Source of the DNA: Mesorhabditis belari
Lineage: Eukaryota; Nematoda; Chromadorea; Rhabditida; Rhabditidae
Reading direction: 5' to 3'
Assembly: GCA_958450365.1 (NCBI GenBank)
Contig: CAUEEP010000735.1
Span: 1,059,501-1,123,500, forward strand
Length of the DNA stretch: 64,000 nucleotides
The translations under genes and the position numbers were made by a program. Shown here in pieces: positions 20,958 through 32,829 of the stretch. How positions within the stretch are numbered: position 1 is the first letter of the stretch; each line of letters starts with the position of its first letter. Below the pieces are notes generated by a model. That model made no database searches and was not told where the DNA came from. It worked only from the letters and a program-made list of their open reading frames with translations.

Positions 20958-22540
20958 AACTTGATCCGTTACTGTTCTCGTCCAATACATTGTCTTCATT
21001 CGGAGGGATTATTTCTTCAGCATTTGCTTCAGTCACCTCAAGGCTGTCTGGATTCTCAAAACCATGACTAAAGAAAACATTTTAAATCCATTATTTATTT
21101 AAATAATAGTTTAAAAATCTACCTGCTTTCATTCGTGTCGTCGTAATTCTTTCCAAACACAGCGGCGAATGGCGACCTTTTGATTCCATGATGATAACGT
21201 CGATTTTTTATTAATTGAATCATCGGAAGAAATTCTGCCCATTTTGAAGTGTTCCGGTCCCTCTGGTATGTGCGCAAGATGTTCTTAAAATTTAAGATAA
21301 AAAACATTTAAGAAAATAGCCACCTCGATGTCGGTGTTAGCTCGTTTCACACTTCCTTGTGATTGAGAATGACGAGGGCTTTCCATGAACAACTTCGCAG
21401 TGGCCCCACACATTGACCAGCTCGTCGATCCATTTGTTGACAAATTCTCTGCCTTTTCAAAAATTTTAAAAATCTTGCAAAATAAACCCAAATGCAAAAT
21501 TTTTGGTAGTCCAAAAATTCCAAAGATCATCGCGAGTTGATCGCATACTTCTTTTGCCATTTTCGTTTTCCACGGCCTCAACGTAAAAATTTTTGCTAAA
21601 TGATCCTAAAGCACAGCTACAAAATGTTGCATTTAAATAATGCTTGGTATACTAAGATGAACTTAAATTTCCCATCCGGAGTCGATTGAAGGTCAATCAG
21701 ATCGATTTGACACCTTTCCTTCTGTCTTTGCGTCTGTATTGGTTTCACAACGACTGTTCTCTTTGGATTTTGACATGTCATTTCGCATTCTTCGCAGAGA
21801 TTGGCGAATAGAGCAATTATTTCTCTAAAATAAGGTAAAACAAAAGTACAACCAATTACTTACTTTGAAATACCATAAAATTCTCTGAGTTCTTTCCACA
21901 TCACGCACATCCCTGCATGTCCAAGTTTAACGCGCGTTTTGTAAAGGGTCTTGAAAAGTGCTTCTTATTGAATTACTCGTTGCCTTTCTTGTTCGCGACC
22001 AGCTTTCCATCGTTCGTCTTCGTGATAAAGCGCAAGTTGGCTTCATGATAGTTCATTTTTGAAGTCTCCAGTGTTGAATCGCTAAAATTTTTAATTTTAT
22101 CAACCATCAGCTTGTGGATTTCGGTTGTCGGAATTTGGCTCGTCTTTTTTCGCTCAAAGAAGCTATTGAATTTCTCGTAGAAAAGTATGAAAATTTCGAA
22201 ATGCACAATCAGCTATTTTGCGAGAAAATGAAGAATTCTAAGAATTAATAACTGTTCGATACCTTTATGAATACCTTCTTCAAAAGAAATGGAATTTCTT
22301 GGCAATTACTTGAAATTGAAATTTTAAAGAGATTCCTTTATTTTTTCTTTTCCTAAAAATTGTCTGAACCTGGTTTGTGTTTTTCTGAATGATGGTTTTC
22401 TGTTCGATCGTCCTTTCACTTCATTGAACCACTTTGATGTCTTGCAATTCATTTGCAGAAGCTGTAACGTCACGAAATTTGAATTCAAAGTCACACATAG
22501 AAGCAGGGAAACTGAAAAATGTAAAAACGACCCATGCACT
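20958..22540 (-). pseudogene. KRBA2/Ginger-like integrase (DDE) pseudogene
   Basis: Minus-strand exons at about 22324-22539, 21973-22206, 21850-21960, 21660-21825, 21330-21590, 21122-21300 and 20958-21065. Readable blocks: KTLYKTRVKLGHAGMC with CEECEMTC (His/Cys zinc finger), ERCQIDLIDLQSTPDGKF (first Asp), FTLRPWKTKMAKEVCDQL, GREFVNKWIDELVNVW, RHSQSQGSVKRANTDIE, TSKWAEFLPMIQLIKNRRYH and GIKRSPFAAVFGKNYDD. These match the integrase core of KRBA2/SCAND3-type and Ginger elements (known). Lesions: the second Asp block before GREF is replaced by a 30-base insertion, the catalytic Glu of SVERA is Lys, and a frameshift separates HGK from PRHS. An acidic tail ends the reading. It is an inactive domesticated or transposon remnant. 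Confidence 0.7.
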
Positions 22541-23130
22541 TTAAAACGTGGCTACAGTCTAAACTAAAGCCTGTACTTTAAGTCTAATTTGTTTTGGTAC
22601 TGTGTTGCGCTTGCTAAAATCGGCAGCTTTTTGAAAACTCTCGTAATCTTGTTCTCTACTTTTATTAATCCATCTACTTTTTCAACATTTTAGTATAATT
22701 TTTGAACTACCAAAGAATCAAAGCAAATATATATGAATACAATATTTAGTTTCCATAAAACCAATATCAAGATTACGATAGCTTCTGAAAGGTACAATTT
22801 TTAGAGAATGCTCAAGTCCAACTAGTGCATTTTAGAAGAAAGCATAAAATTGGAAACGCTGAAATGGAAAGCACTATTTCTCTTGATTATCAGTTAATAT
22901 CTTGTCCAACTTTAGAAATAAACAATTTCTGTTAAACAGACGAAAACATTCCATGGACCAAAAAGGCACCCAAAATGAACTGACCCATAAAGCCAAATAG
23001 AACAATCACTAAATTTAGTTCTGGCATGGGATGTCAATTTTGATTTTGACAATAGAGTCAAACAGAGCCCATTGTGTACTGTCCGTGTCTCTTCCTCGTA
23101 CAGCCATAGATGCCAACTTCCTAGTTTAAA
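22541..23130. other. Intergenic, no gene seen
   Basis: AT-rich spacer that should hold the promoter of the C6/TSP1-like gene. No splice-flanked frame or repeat was recognised. Confidence 0.4.
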
Positions 23131-23192
23131 AAGCTCATTTGAATGGTGGTTTCAGTTCAGTAAGAGTCAATAAAACACTCGTACATATAAAT

Positions 23193-26158
23193 ATGAAAAG
23201 TGGGATGGTTGAAATCAGAAATGAGATTTCTAATGGGTTCATCGCTTCCATATGCTTTTATTACTGTATCAGTTTTGTTATTTACACAACTCTGGCCTAC
23301 AGTGACAGCTACAAGTGGTAAGTCACTAGTTTTTATTGGTTTCTAATGCAATTCATTAATTTGAGCACAGCTTTAGAATCAGTAGAGCTAACAATAAGAT
23401 TATCGTTCGACAGACTAGCTGCTAGAAGACCAGATTGGACCCAAGTCTGGCCTTGTCTTGGCTTATCCTGGCCTAGCCAGTCCCAAGCCATGTTCCTGAG
23501 TCCATATGAAACCTTCCTGCTTCTGACTTTGACTCGAAGGTCTTTAGAGTTCGAATGTTAATCTAAAACATACTTCTACCAATGTAAATTAGTAATTTTA
23601 ACCTTTTCAGCCTGTTCAACCTGCACACAAACAAGTCCAACGCTTACCATTGATACGACAAGCTCTGGATCAACTCCGTTTGATAGCGGTGAGACTCATT
23701 AGATGTATTCTTTGTAATAATCTTGGTTGAATTGCCAAAACAGAGTAATCAAAGGATAATTATCTTGTTCAGATGTTATGGGAACGGATGGAAATGGATG
23801 TGTGACAAGAACGCTAACTTGTACATCAACAGTTGTTGGGTATCCTGCGGATATTTCGGTGAATCTTTGAAATCTGTTTCTTAATAAATTTGAATTTAAG
23901 CTTATTTCATTTGTGAGTAAAAATAGGACGTACTTTAGTTCAACTTGGATGCAAATGGAGTAATCGAAGGAACTCCATCAGCTGTGGCAAAGCTAACATG
24001 CAATGGCACTGAATGGGACTTCACTTACAATGGGGCAACTGCTGCGATTTCGACAATTGGATGCTTTCCAATAACTTGCGCTATGTATCCAGACCTCTGT
24101 GTTTCGACAACAACCACTACGACAACGATAACGACTAAGGCAACAACTACAACTAAAACCACTACTTTGACTGCTAAAACAACAACGAAAGCGACAACAA
24201 CAACAGCTAAGACAACGACCACGACGACAACGAGTACTACCAAAACTACTACCACCACAACGACAACGACAACTACAACGACGACTACAACTACCACGAC
24301 GACGACTACGACGACCACAACAACAACTACGACAACGACCACCACTACCACAACAACAACGACTACCGATACAACGACTACGACAACAACTACTACCACG
24401 ACAACGACGACAACTACTACAACAACCACCACAACAACAACTACTACCACTACTGATACTACTACGACGACGACCACGACGACCACAACTACCACCACAA
24501 CTCACAACTACTACCACTACAACTCCATCCACGACAACAACTACTGTTACTTGTGGTGTTTGTCCTTCTACAGGTGATTGCATACTTTATCTGAAAGCAC
24601 AAGCACAAGAACAGTTCTTGTGAATCAATTATTCAACGATCAAGTTCCACTTTCAGGATATTGGTCAGCTTGGTACAATCAAGATAGCTGTACCCCGTCA
24701 TGGACATGGATTCAAGTGGCCACAACCGGACAGCCAAACTACAGTCGAACACAGCAAAACTTCACATGTGGGATGTACGGACGACAAGTGCAAGTCAGAG
24801 ATTGTGTCTCGGCACAACGTGGATGTCCTTGCATGTGAGTTGTTTTGTTGTAAATTGGTTACCGAAGAAAACACTGAAGCCTTGAAACCATTGAAATAAG
24901 GCACTTATTGTCAAGTTTTCTAGTGGTGATAACGTTCGGCAAGTTGCTTGTGGCGATCCAACAGTCTGCTCAATGCCTCAACTTCCTGGGATCAGTTGTG
25001 CCACTGGATACAGGTACTGGATTACTGTAGCTAAGAACTGAGAGATCTGAACTCTAAACATTGGATACACGTTTGGGTATTGTAGAACTTGATATAATGT
25101 CGCTGAGAAGTGGATAAAGGCTTCCCAACTCTAAACACCACTTTCAGCTTGTCCGGATCGACTTGTATCCAAACAACAACTAGCACAGATGCCCCGGTGA
25201 TCCCAGATCCTTCTCAAAGCAATCCAAATTGTGGTAAGTTCTATTCACACAGTGAATCCTCCTATACCGAACTCTTTTAGTGATCTCCCCAACCTGTCCC
25301 TGTCCATCGGGTGGAGCTTGGAGCGATTGGCAGTTGATTTCCACTTCTCCGTGTCCGATGATCCCCAACTATCAATATAATACTACGAGTGGACAAAATT
25401 ACGCCACAGCAGCTTGTGGATCGTGCCAAACACAGCTGGAAGAGAGGACTTGTACATCGGCAACTCGCGGATGTCCTTGCACGTTCGTTTTACTGTTAAA
25501 AGACTTGAGCAGAGTACGTACGAAGACCGATTAGTAAAACCTTTGCTAACTATTTTTACAAACCCAAGCACGACTAGAGTAAGATGCAATAACTTGTTAT
25601 TCCAACTCTCAAAGAGTGTCATACTAGATCCTTCAGGATTAGTGCTTTAGTAAATAAGGGACTTACAAATACTGTGAGGAAGCAATAACTTCAACAATTC
25701 CCATCAGAACATGAGCTATGAGCTGTAACGGTAGTAGACCTGCTCCTGTTTTCATCAGCTTTCTAGATAAGCTAGCATCTCAGAGGTGGAATGAAGTAGC
25801 TACTTCCATTTTCAGTAAATGTAAGCTAAATAACATCTAATTCTATTTCGTTCCGTTTCAGTGGACTACCATATCGCTGGAAGCGTTGCAATCCCCTCCT
25901 CTGTATCTCTCCAACATTGATATGTTGTAATGACGTCGATGGAATTGCGAAACAAGTCAACTATACAACGGTAAAAGGAAAACCAAGTTTTTTTTCTAAT
26001 TTCTAATTTCAGAAGCGATATGAATGTCTTCCAACTCCATCAAATCTTTGGAATGACACAACAACATCAATGGATCCATGGCCAACAAATAACTGTAATC
26101 TTTCTAGATTTGACTTTCCATTTCCAATCAACAAGTTTCAGGCCCAACCTCCACTTGA
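23193..26158 (+). CDS. Secreted C6-domain, Thr-rich mucin with two TSP1-like units
   Basis: Exon 1 encodes a hydrophobic leader (GFIASICFYYCISFVIYTTLA). The next three exons (about 23612-23692, 23772-23859, 23940 on) form a nematode C6 domain: CSTCTQ, GCVTRTLTC, AKLTCNGTEWDF and IGCFPITC. A Thr-rich stalk of about 130 residues follows (24100-24510), then CGVCPST. Downstream exons encode two TSP1-like units: YWSAWYNQDSC...CGMYGRQVQVRDCVSAQ with RGCPC, a spacer (CGDPTVCSMPQLPG), and CPCPSGGAWSDW...CGSCQTQLEERTCTSA with RGCPC. Further Cys exons end PWPTNNCPTST. The Thr frame is broken by one base near 24503, after which the downstream frame resumes; this is an error or a mutation. The donor of exon 1 is uncertain. 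Surface or cuticle defence is inferred. A paralogue lies at 33318-34786. Confidence 0.75.
24100..24510. repeat. ACN codon-repeat tract (poly-Thr)
   Basis: About 410 bases built from ACA, ACG, ACT and ACC triplets with rare GAT and AAA. The synonymous mixing shows selection or slippage at the triplet level, not expansion of a single codon. Confidence 0.95.
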
Positions 26159-26858
26159 GCATACGAAGGTTATACTACAACCCAGGCTCCTAGGCTATCA
26201 GGATTACCCTTTTTATGCAATTCTCGAGTTAGAGTTTAACATCTTTATTCTTGTACAACATATAGTTCATCGAGTTCATGGTGTAGCAATGCCGAGAATG
26301 AGGGTTATCCTTCTCTAACTAGGGAACGTCGCCAGGTGCTTGTCAGCTTTTAAACCTTGTCACCTTGTGACCAACTCCATCTTATAGAATCGACTACGCT
26401 GATTCCGAATCCATTTTCACTTTTTGCCATTAAGGCCTGTAACGCGAGATATCTGGGTTACAAGTTTTAGGCCTCCTCACTTGAGTTCATTTTCCGCAAC
26501 GGAGCCAACCAAGTGGATCGTTCTCGAGTTGGAGCTGTACAACGTGAACTCGAACAAGCTGCTTGTACTTGAAGTAACATTTTGCTACAAAACTCTGCCC
26601 AAACCGGGCAAACTTTTGTAAATTTCGGCATTATTTCGATTATTTTAAGAATTGCAACTGTGATCAAGCGTATTTTTGCTAAAAATAGTTATTAATTAAA
26701 ATTCATTAATTGCTCGACCGGAATCTTTCTAAATAAATCAACTTTTTCCAGTTTCCTCTTTCCAAATAAATCAACGTACTCTTTCACTAAACACGATTAC
26801 TTTTACGTAGATTTTATTTCATTGCAAAAAAAGATAATTATATAAGATTATCAATTAT
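26159..26858. other. Downstream region with a possible C-type lectin relic
   Basis: Near 26386-26450 the + strand reads YRIDYADSES and a Cys, comparable with the YGIGYADLESAQISC relic at 50185. Stops follow and no intact gene is supported. The rest is AT-rich. Confidence 0.25.
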
Positions 26859-27683
26859 TTAGCAACAGTTCCCATCCACTTTGCACCAATATTTACATCC
26901 CGAATCGTTACAATTGTTCTTACAACTCTCAGGGCAACACGGAGAACTACGACGCTGGACGAGGCGCGGCGGCCAGTAACCTGAAAACAGTTTGATTTCT
27001 ATACTTTCAACTTTTTCATGACACTGACTGACTCGGGGACTTTAAAGTATGCCTCAGCTACGGAACAGATCACCAAAAGAGCCGAATACCATATACCGAA
27101 TACCGAATCTTTCGGTTTCTATCTGAAGTCTTAGTTAGTTGAACCAAGTGTTACCGTAATACCTGTAAGATTGACGTACAGTCGCGTAGTCTAACACACA
27201 ATTTGTGATGCTTGGTTCTCCGCGCTTGAAGAGATGAGTTTTTTGGTACTAATAGTTTATTTTAGAAAAATCTGGGCGCAAACAAATGATTACTTTAGCG
27301 AGTACGCGACTGTACGTCATTGTGGGGGTGCTGCTATTACAGGTATTACGGTAGTAAGTTGCTGTTAACAAGTGCTAGGTTATTGTAAAATCGACTGGGT
27401 AGGATAAGGTGATTTGACTTTTAAACACCTACTACTGAGTCAGCAAAAGTTTACAAGGGTTACTTTTCTGACAATAAACGATTGTCAGTGATTATAGTGG
27501 AAAGATATTCAAAATCGTTCCTGATTTTGATGGTGTTAGAATGTTAAAATTTCATTCATTTCATTTACCAGCCATACCTTGTGTTGTTTCGTGAGACGTG
27601 GTCGTTGAAGTTCCCTCTGTGGTTTCTACTTGAGCCTCAACAAAGAGAAGACCAATGAAAAAGAAGAGGAAAACGAATTTCAT
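26859..27683 (-). CDS. Secreted short Cys-rich peptide
   Basis: Two exons in phase, 27578-27683 and 26859-26980, encode 74 residues. Residues 1-16 are a clear signal peptide (MKFVFLFFFIGLLFVEA). A Thr/Ser-rich pro-region follows (VETTEGTSTTTSHETTQ), then a basic dibasic stretch RLVQRRSS, then a compact Cys module with pattern CC-x3-C-x3-C-x4-C-x3-C-x6-CC at the C-terminus. The eight Cys suggest four disulfides, and RR may be a processing site. The layout is that of antimicrobial or venom-like peptides of nematodes, but the family is not recognised, so the role is open. The intron (26981-27577) contains an inverted-repeat element. Confidence 0.75.
27135..27355. repeat. Inverted-repeat MITE in the peptide-gene intron
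   Basis: The ends are TTACCGTAATACCTGTAA and TTACAGGTATTACGGTA; GACGTACAGTCGCGTA is inverted as TACGCGACTGTACGTC. It is related to the 3060-3850 element by the GTACGAG-type and GTATTTACGG-type terminal blocks. Confidence 0.8.
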
Positions 27684-28342
27684 TTTAAGTTAACAATTAT
27701 TTTGTTGTTGACTTTAAGGTGATCTGAAGATCACCTTAAATACCTAACAGAACAATTGATTACAAATTCAATTCAAATTCGACAGTCATTTTCAATGCAT
27801 TTACCAAAATCTCTCATGAAATTGCACTTTTCAATAGAAAAATTGAATAACTTTTTTTGTAAAAGTTTGCTTTACTTTTGAAAGATTTTATTGAAACTGA
27901 AATTGTTGTTTATTTGGTGACTAATTGCCAGCTCATCGGCAGCGGCATCGGCATTATTTGATCATTCGCTCTTTAAAAATATTTCGATAAAACTTGAAAA
28001 CAATTTTTTAAGCTTTAGATATTAAAGAATTAGAGCACGTTCAGTGTCTCAGTGTTCCGAAATCGTCTGGCCACAAAAAAACAGCTGTTTTTATTGCCCA
28101 TGTTTTTCCTAGTCGTTAAAATTGAATAAAATCAATTTTGTGAGAAGAACTCGGTAGAAAAGTGGCGTTAAGCCGACAAAAAAAACTGTATATTGAAGTA
28201 ATAAACTTTAAATGTCGTTTTTGATAGCCTCACAGTCATCCTTTGTACTATTTTAGCATTTTTGATAAAACCCGGAAGCACAGCGCAGAAAGGCACAGGA
28301 AGAACTCCAATTGTTTTGTGTTGGCAATGGAATTGATCTAAA
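27684..28342. other. Intergenic, no gene seen
   Basis: AT-rich upstream sequence of the peptide gene. A short direct inversion AAGGTGATCTGAAGATCACCTT occurs at 27716-27737, a perfect 22-base palindrome close to the start codon. Confidence 0.5.
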
Positions 28343-28800
28343 ACAGTGGGTTTCAAATTCTTAAACGCACCCTCTAAATTAGCGAATTTTGGTTTTGAAC
28401 ACCGCTACAACTATTAATCTTTTTCTATTAGAAAGAGCATTCGCATTATTTCCCCGCCAATCTAATATTAGAACAGTGCCGCCGCAAAAGATCAGAGAAG
28501 CCGCGGGAACTTTTCCCAGAGCGTAGCATACGGGCTCAGACCTCTAAAGCAGTTCATCTCCGATCAGCCGTTCAAAGATTCCCAGGAAGGCGAAAATGCG
28601 GTCACCAACTATTTTTCGTCAAAAAGGCGCAGTTCTTTGAAGATGAAATTATTGAGTTGAGCAAAAGATGGCATGATTTCCTAAATAGTAATGGAGAATA
28701 CCTTTTATTAATCCTTTTTGTTTGTTATTTTTTGAAATAAAGATTCGGATCAAAAAATTCGCATTATTTCCCCACCAATCTAATATTAGAAAAGTTAGTG
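28343..28800. mobile_element. MITE fragment joined to a mariner 3' fragment
   Basis: 28343-28440 matches the left end of the CAGTGCGTTTCAAATTCTT family. A block ATTCGCATTATTTCCCC with CCAATCTAATATTAGAA occurs at 28439 and again at 28757, in the same orientation; it resembles a mariner terminal repeat. Between them the + strand reads PLKQFISDQPFKDSQEGENA, NYFSSKRR, then in another frame FFEDEIIELSKRWHDFLNS and NGEYLL, which is the C-terminus of a mariner transposase (known pattern R-W-x7-G-x-Y). Confidence 0.75.
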
Positions 28801-28954
28801 TATTCCCTAGGCTAGTTCGTTTTCAAAAGCCTTTTCAGAAAACCGTAAGCAGATAAAATTAAATTGATCCGGCAAGCTGGCAACTTGACTACAGTAGTTC
28901 ACAAAATAGGCATATTTTAGAAGATATTTTAGCCAAAAGCCCAAAGCTTACTAC

Positions 28955-30108
28955 AGTGCGTTTCAAATGTTTAAACGCACCCTCTAAAATAGCGAATTTT
29001 GCATTTTGAACACCGCTACAACTATTAGGTTGATGCAAAAGTCTTTTTCATTTCTTTCGTCTGCCGTTTCAAGCCAACAAATGCACCAATTAAACTACGG
29101 TTGATTTCATTAGAAAAACCAATTATTTTTCTGCAAAATAACATTAAAACGGGTTTAAAAATATTTTATGCCTGGATTTTCTTGAGAGTATGAAGTTAAA
29201 GACTCAAGAACTTATCTTCTGATTTTGGTCTATATTGGTCTATTCCTTGATTATTGTTTAATGCAAGCTGTAGGTAAGATAGAAATCTTTTGAAGAAAAT
29301 AAGAAATCCTATCATTTATGACTTATTTAGTTCCAATCATGCCCGATTTTCTCATTGAAATCAATTCAGAGAATGCTATATTTATCCTGAATGTAAGCTT
29401 TGTCAAAAAGTATATAATTTAAACTATTAGGTTAATGCATAAGTGTTTTTGTTCCTTTTCGTCTGCCGTTTCAAGCCAACAAATGCACCAATTAAACTAC
29501 GGTTGATTTCATTAGAAAAACCAATTATTTTTCTGCAAAATAACATTAAAACGGGTTTAAAAATATTTTATGCCTGGATTTTCTTGAGAGTATGAAGTCG
29601 GGTAGTCAAAAAGGGCTAACTCGATGATGCGTTTTAGACACCTTAGCTAAAGAAAACCTATCTTCGTGTCAATAGAGAAAAGATAGAGAAAAAAAAGTTT
29701 GATATTTCGCCAAAATTTCAGAGAAATTCATTCAGCCAATTTTTCCGTAGAGTTTTTTATAGATTTTTACGAAAAAGGCGTTTTTCACTCTCGAATTTGC
29801 TTGAAAGTGAACCGAAATTGATTTAAAAAGATGCAAATTGAACAAAAAAACACTTTTTTTATAGAGCAAACTATAGATTAATTGGTGAATTTGTTACTTT
29901 TTAACAGAAGTACGAAAAAAATGAAAAAGACTTTTGCATCAACCTAATATTAATCTTTTTCTATTAGAAAGAGCATATCTTAAAACCTAAAAAACACGAA
30001 AAATAAGCATACTTATATGCTTATTTTTCGCTAAAAGTAAAAATTTTCAAAATAGAAACTTTTTGGTAAATCAACCGTTTCAAATTCTTAAACGCACTAT
30101 GAAAATAT
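28955..30108. mobile_element. CAGTGCGTTT-family MITE split by a mariner-type MITE
   Basis: The outer ends are CAGTGCGTTTCAAATGTTTA (28955) and TCAAATTCTTAAACGCACT (30102). At 29033 an element with mariner terminus TTAGGTTGATGCAAAAGTC interrupts it, closing at 29932-29949 with GACTTTTGCATCAACCTAA. A second partial left end (TTAGGTTAATGCATAAGTG) with the same following 150 bases occurs at 29427, so the inner insert is a tandem or nested double. The TTAATCTTTTTCTATTAGAA of the outer element resumes after it. No transposase is present. Confidence 0.85.
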
Positions 30109-31847
30109 TTTTATTTATCGACACAAATTAACAATTAACGATTTTTGACTATCAAGAGAAACTCGCGAGGGAAGAGGAAGCAGCCGCTGAACAAGGATCG
30201 TCGTTGGTTCAAGCCTGGGCTCTTCAAAAATTATTCTTAATTCTAGTCATTTGTCCTAATATTTCGATAAGCTTTGTTTTTCAAAAATTTTCTCAATTGG
30301 TTGAATAAATTTATTGTAGAAGCTTTGTACCTAAAACCGCAATATAACACAGAGAATACCAAGGTTTTGCTAAACATTTTTGTGCTTTTAAAAGTCAAGA
30401 CTGGTCTGTGTCAAGTGTAACTTTTAGAAGGGTTCTTTTGTCTCTTGAACTCTGGAATTTGTCGGACTCACTCAAGGACACCATAAAATGAATGCATCAT
30501 TGGCTTTTACAAAAGTTACAAACAATTTAAAAACCACTCAAATAAAGGATATTCCAACCGGTTTCTAGGGTTTGTAAACCGGATCAGGTTTAGGTCTGGT
30601 TTCTCAGACTATCGGAGACTTCTCCGGAGAAGAGCTCATTTAAACCTCTCGTGAAGATAAGCGCTCTTTGACATTCTGAGAAATTCTTTTTGGTGCACTT
30701 ATGAGCTTATTTATTAACAAATTTTGGACAATATGATACATATTTACAAGATATTTGAAGGTCTGAGAGGGTAGTCGGCTTAGGAACAGTTGAGCCCTTA
30801 GCCGATTTGGAGATCATTGTAACCTAAAAGTTAGCTTTGAAAAAGGTGATTATAACGATCTATGTACAATTCTTGAATACAAATCTGGGTTTTCCTAAAT
30901 CTTGAACTATTTTATCAGCCATAACTCACATGTACTGTTGCCTTTGTATGGATCCGGCGTTCCCGTAGCGAGCGACCATTTGTTCAAAGGATTCGGCATA
31001 CACTCGTATCGTTTCTAAATGGCAATGAGTTCGTAATAGTCTTGTTTTGATGTATTTTGTGCTCAAAGTACAAACATATCCTTTCTGATAGACTAACTTA
31101 TCAAAAACATCTTTCTTCTGGAAGCAAATTGTCGATTAGAAAGGGGATTGGACTCGACTAAAATAAAATAGAGTAGAGTGTCTTTGCAGCAGCAAACAAG
31201 TGGTTTTTGAAAACTTTGAATCAACAGATCAAAACTTGCAAGCAAGTCACAATTTTGCGAATCACAATTACCGCATTAAAGTTCAGCCTTTGCTTGATTT
31301 GATCCACATCGTTGCAACATCGGAACAACGGGAAGAGACACATTTGTGGATTACAACGCATCATTCGGCATGGATAGCCGCTGGAATCAGCAATCAAGTT
31401 TTTCACAAGGCAATAAGTGATCTTTTATTAGCTTTTCAAAGAGCTGAGCTCAATATAGCCATTAGCAAACAAGCGTGTGAGTCAAACAAACAAACAACAC
31501 GGTCACCACCCCCTCTTTTTGCGAATTCCAGAATTTGGAAGCAAAATAAACCAAATCGGTCGTTTTAATGGTTCCAAAAACATTTAGCCGGATGATCTGG
31601 ATGATCTTTTGAGCAGATCTATTACCACTTTTGCAAGTTAATGGAAACAATTTAGCGCAGGCTGAGGGCTGAGGGTGGTTCCCCGAACAACTGTCTCTGA
31701 CTTTACTTTTACCAGCCTTCAAGGCATTATCATATCACCTCCTCTAAATTTCTCTACACACATAGAAAAAAATATGTAAGAAGGCGTCCTTTTGTGCGGG
31801 CAAAATTCTTAGATCTAATTTGCATACCAGATATTAATATATATATA

Positions 31848-32450
31848 GGAAATGCTTTATTATCTACGTTCGCCCGATCCTCGAGTATGCTTCTTTAATT
31901 TGGTCACCTATTTCTAAATCTCTAAGTGACACAATTGAAAAGGTTCAGAAAAACTTTACTCGAATAGCACTATTCAAAATTGATTTTGCTAACTACTTAT
32001 CCGTCAGTTATAAAAAATAGATTGAAACTTTCTCACTTGAAACCTTAGAACAGCGCCGTCTTTTCATAGATTTGGTTGAGTGCTTTAAAATTGTAAAAGG
32101 AGAACATCAAAATCCTCTTTTCAAAACTTTTTTTTCGGCTAAACTCGAGGCTTTTGGCGACTAGGCGTGGCTCTTTTATCTTGCATCCCGAATCTGCTTT
32201 CTCTAAATCCTCTAGAGCTTTTTTTGTAAATGATTAAAGATTAAAGAGTGTGATTAAAGTTTAGAATGTCCTTCCCGACAAACTCCGTTTGATCTCCACC
32301 GTGTCTGATTTTAAAAGGGCTACTTTGTTGCATTTTAAGTGACTTTTTGATCTTTTATCTGGTACATTTTTCATGTCGTTTTCGCACTTTATTTCTTTAT
32401 AAATATAGCATTTATATATAAAAATATATAGATATAATCGAAATAAAGCA
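31848..32450 (+). mobile_element. Non-LTR retrotransposon (LINE) 3' fragment
   Basis: The + strand reads TFVRPILEYASLIWSPISK, then EKVQKNFTRIALF, then SLETLEQRRLFIDLVECFKI and, in another frame, a FKRATLLHF block. This is the conserved C-terminal tail of non-LTR reverse transcriptases (VRPiLEYas.vWsP, R.l.DL). It is truncated at the 5' end, carries stops, and ends in an ATATATA/AATAAAG tail. It sits in the left arm of the inverted duplication and has no counterpart in the right arm. Confidence 0.85.
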
Positions 32451-32829
32451 GTTTCTAAATCAAAAAAAGAGAAAGTTGTCCGTTTTCATCGTGAGAATCT
32501 CACTTTTTGATAGATCTTTCTGATAGAAAGTCCATTGAAAAGGATGACTTATTCATCTTTTTTTCCCGGTCTCTTTTGAAATTTTCTACTGAGAAATAGA
32601 AATCCTATTGTGCTTTATCATTAACTAAACTCTAGTGATTTTAGAAATCATTTGAATTTAAACAAAATCGATTTTGATTTTAGAATTTCTTAAAAAAATA
32701 AAACAAAAAACTCTTAAAAATTACAAATCGATTGTTGTTTAACGAGGATTGATCTTCATCCATTTTTGCAATCAAAATCTTAGTTTGAAGTATTAATTAC
32801 AATTTTTCTTGTTCAAAACGTTTAAAAAA

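Noticed and set aside
23993..24583. Minus-strand Val-rich and Cys/Ser-rich frames of 157 and 196 codons
   Set aside because: Shadows of the ACN repeat; the plus strand has C6 domain exons in phase and splice sites.
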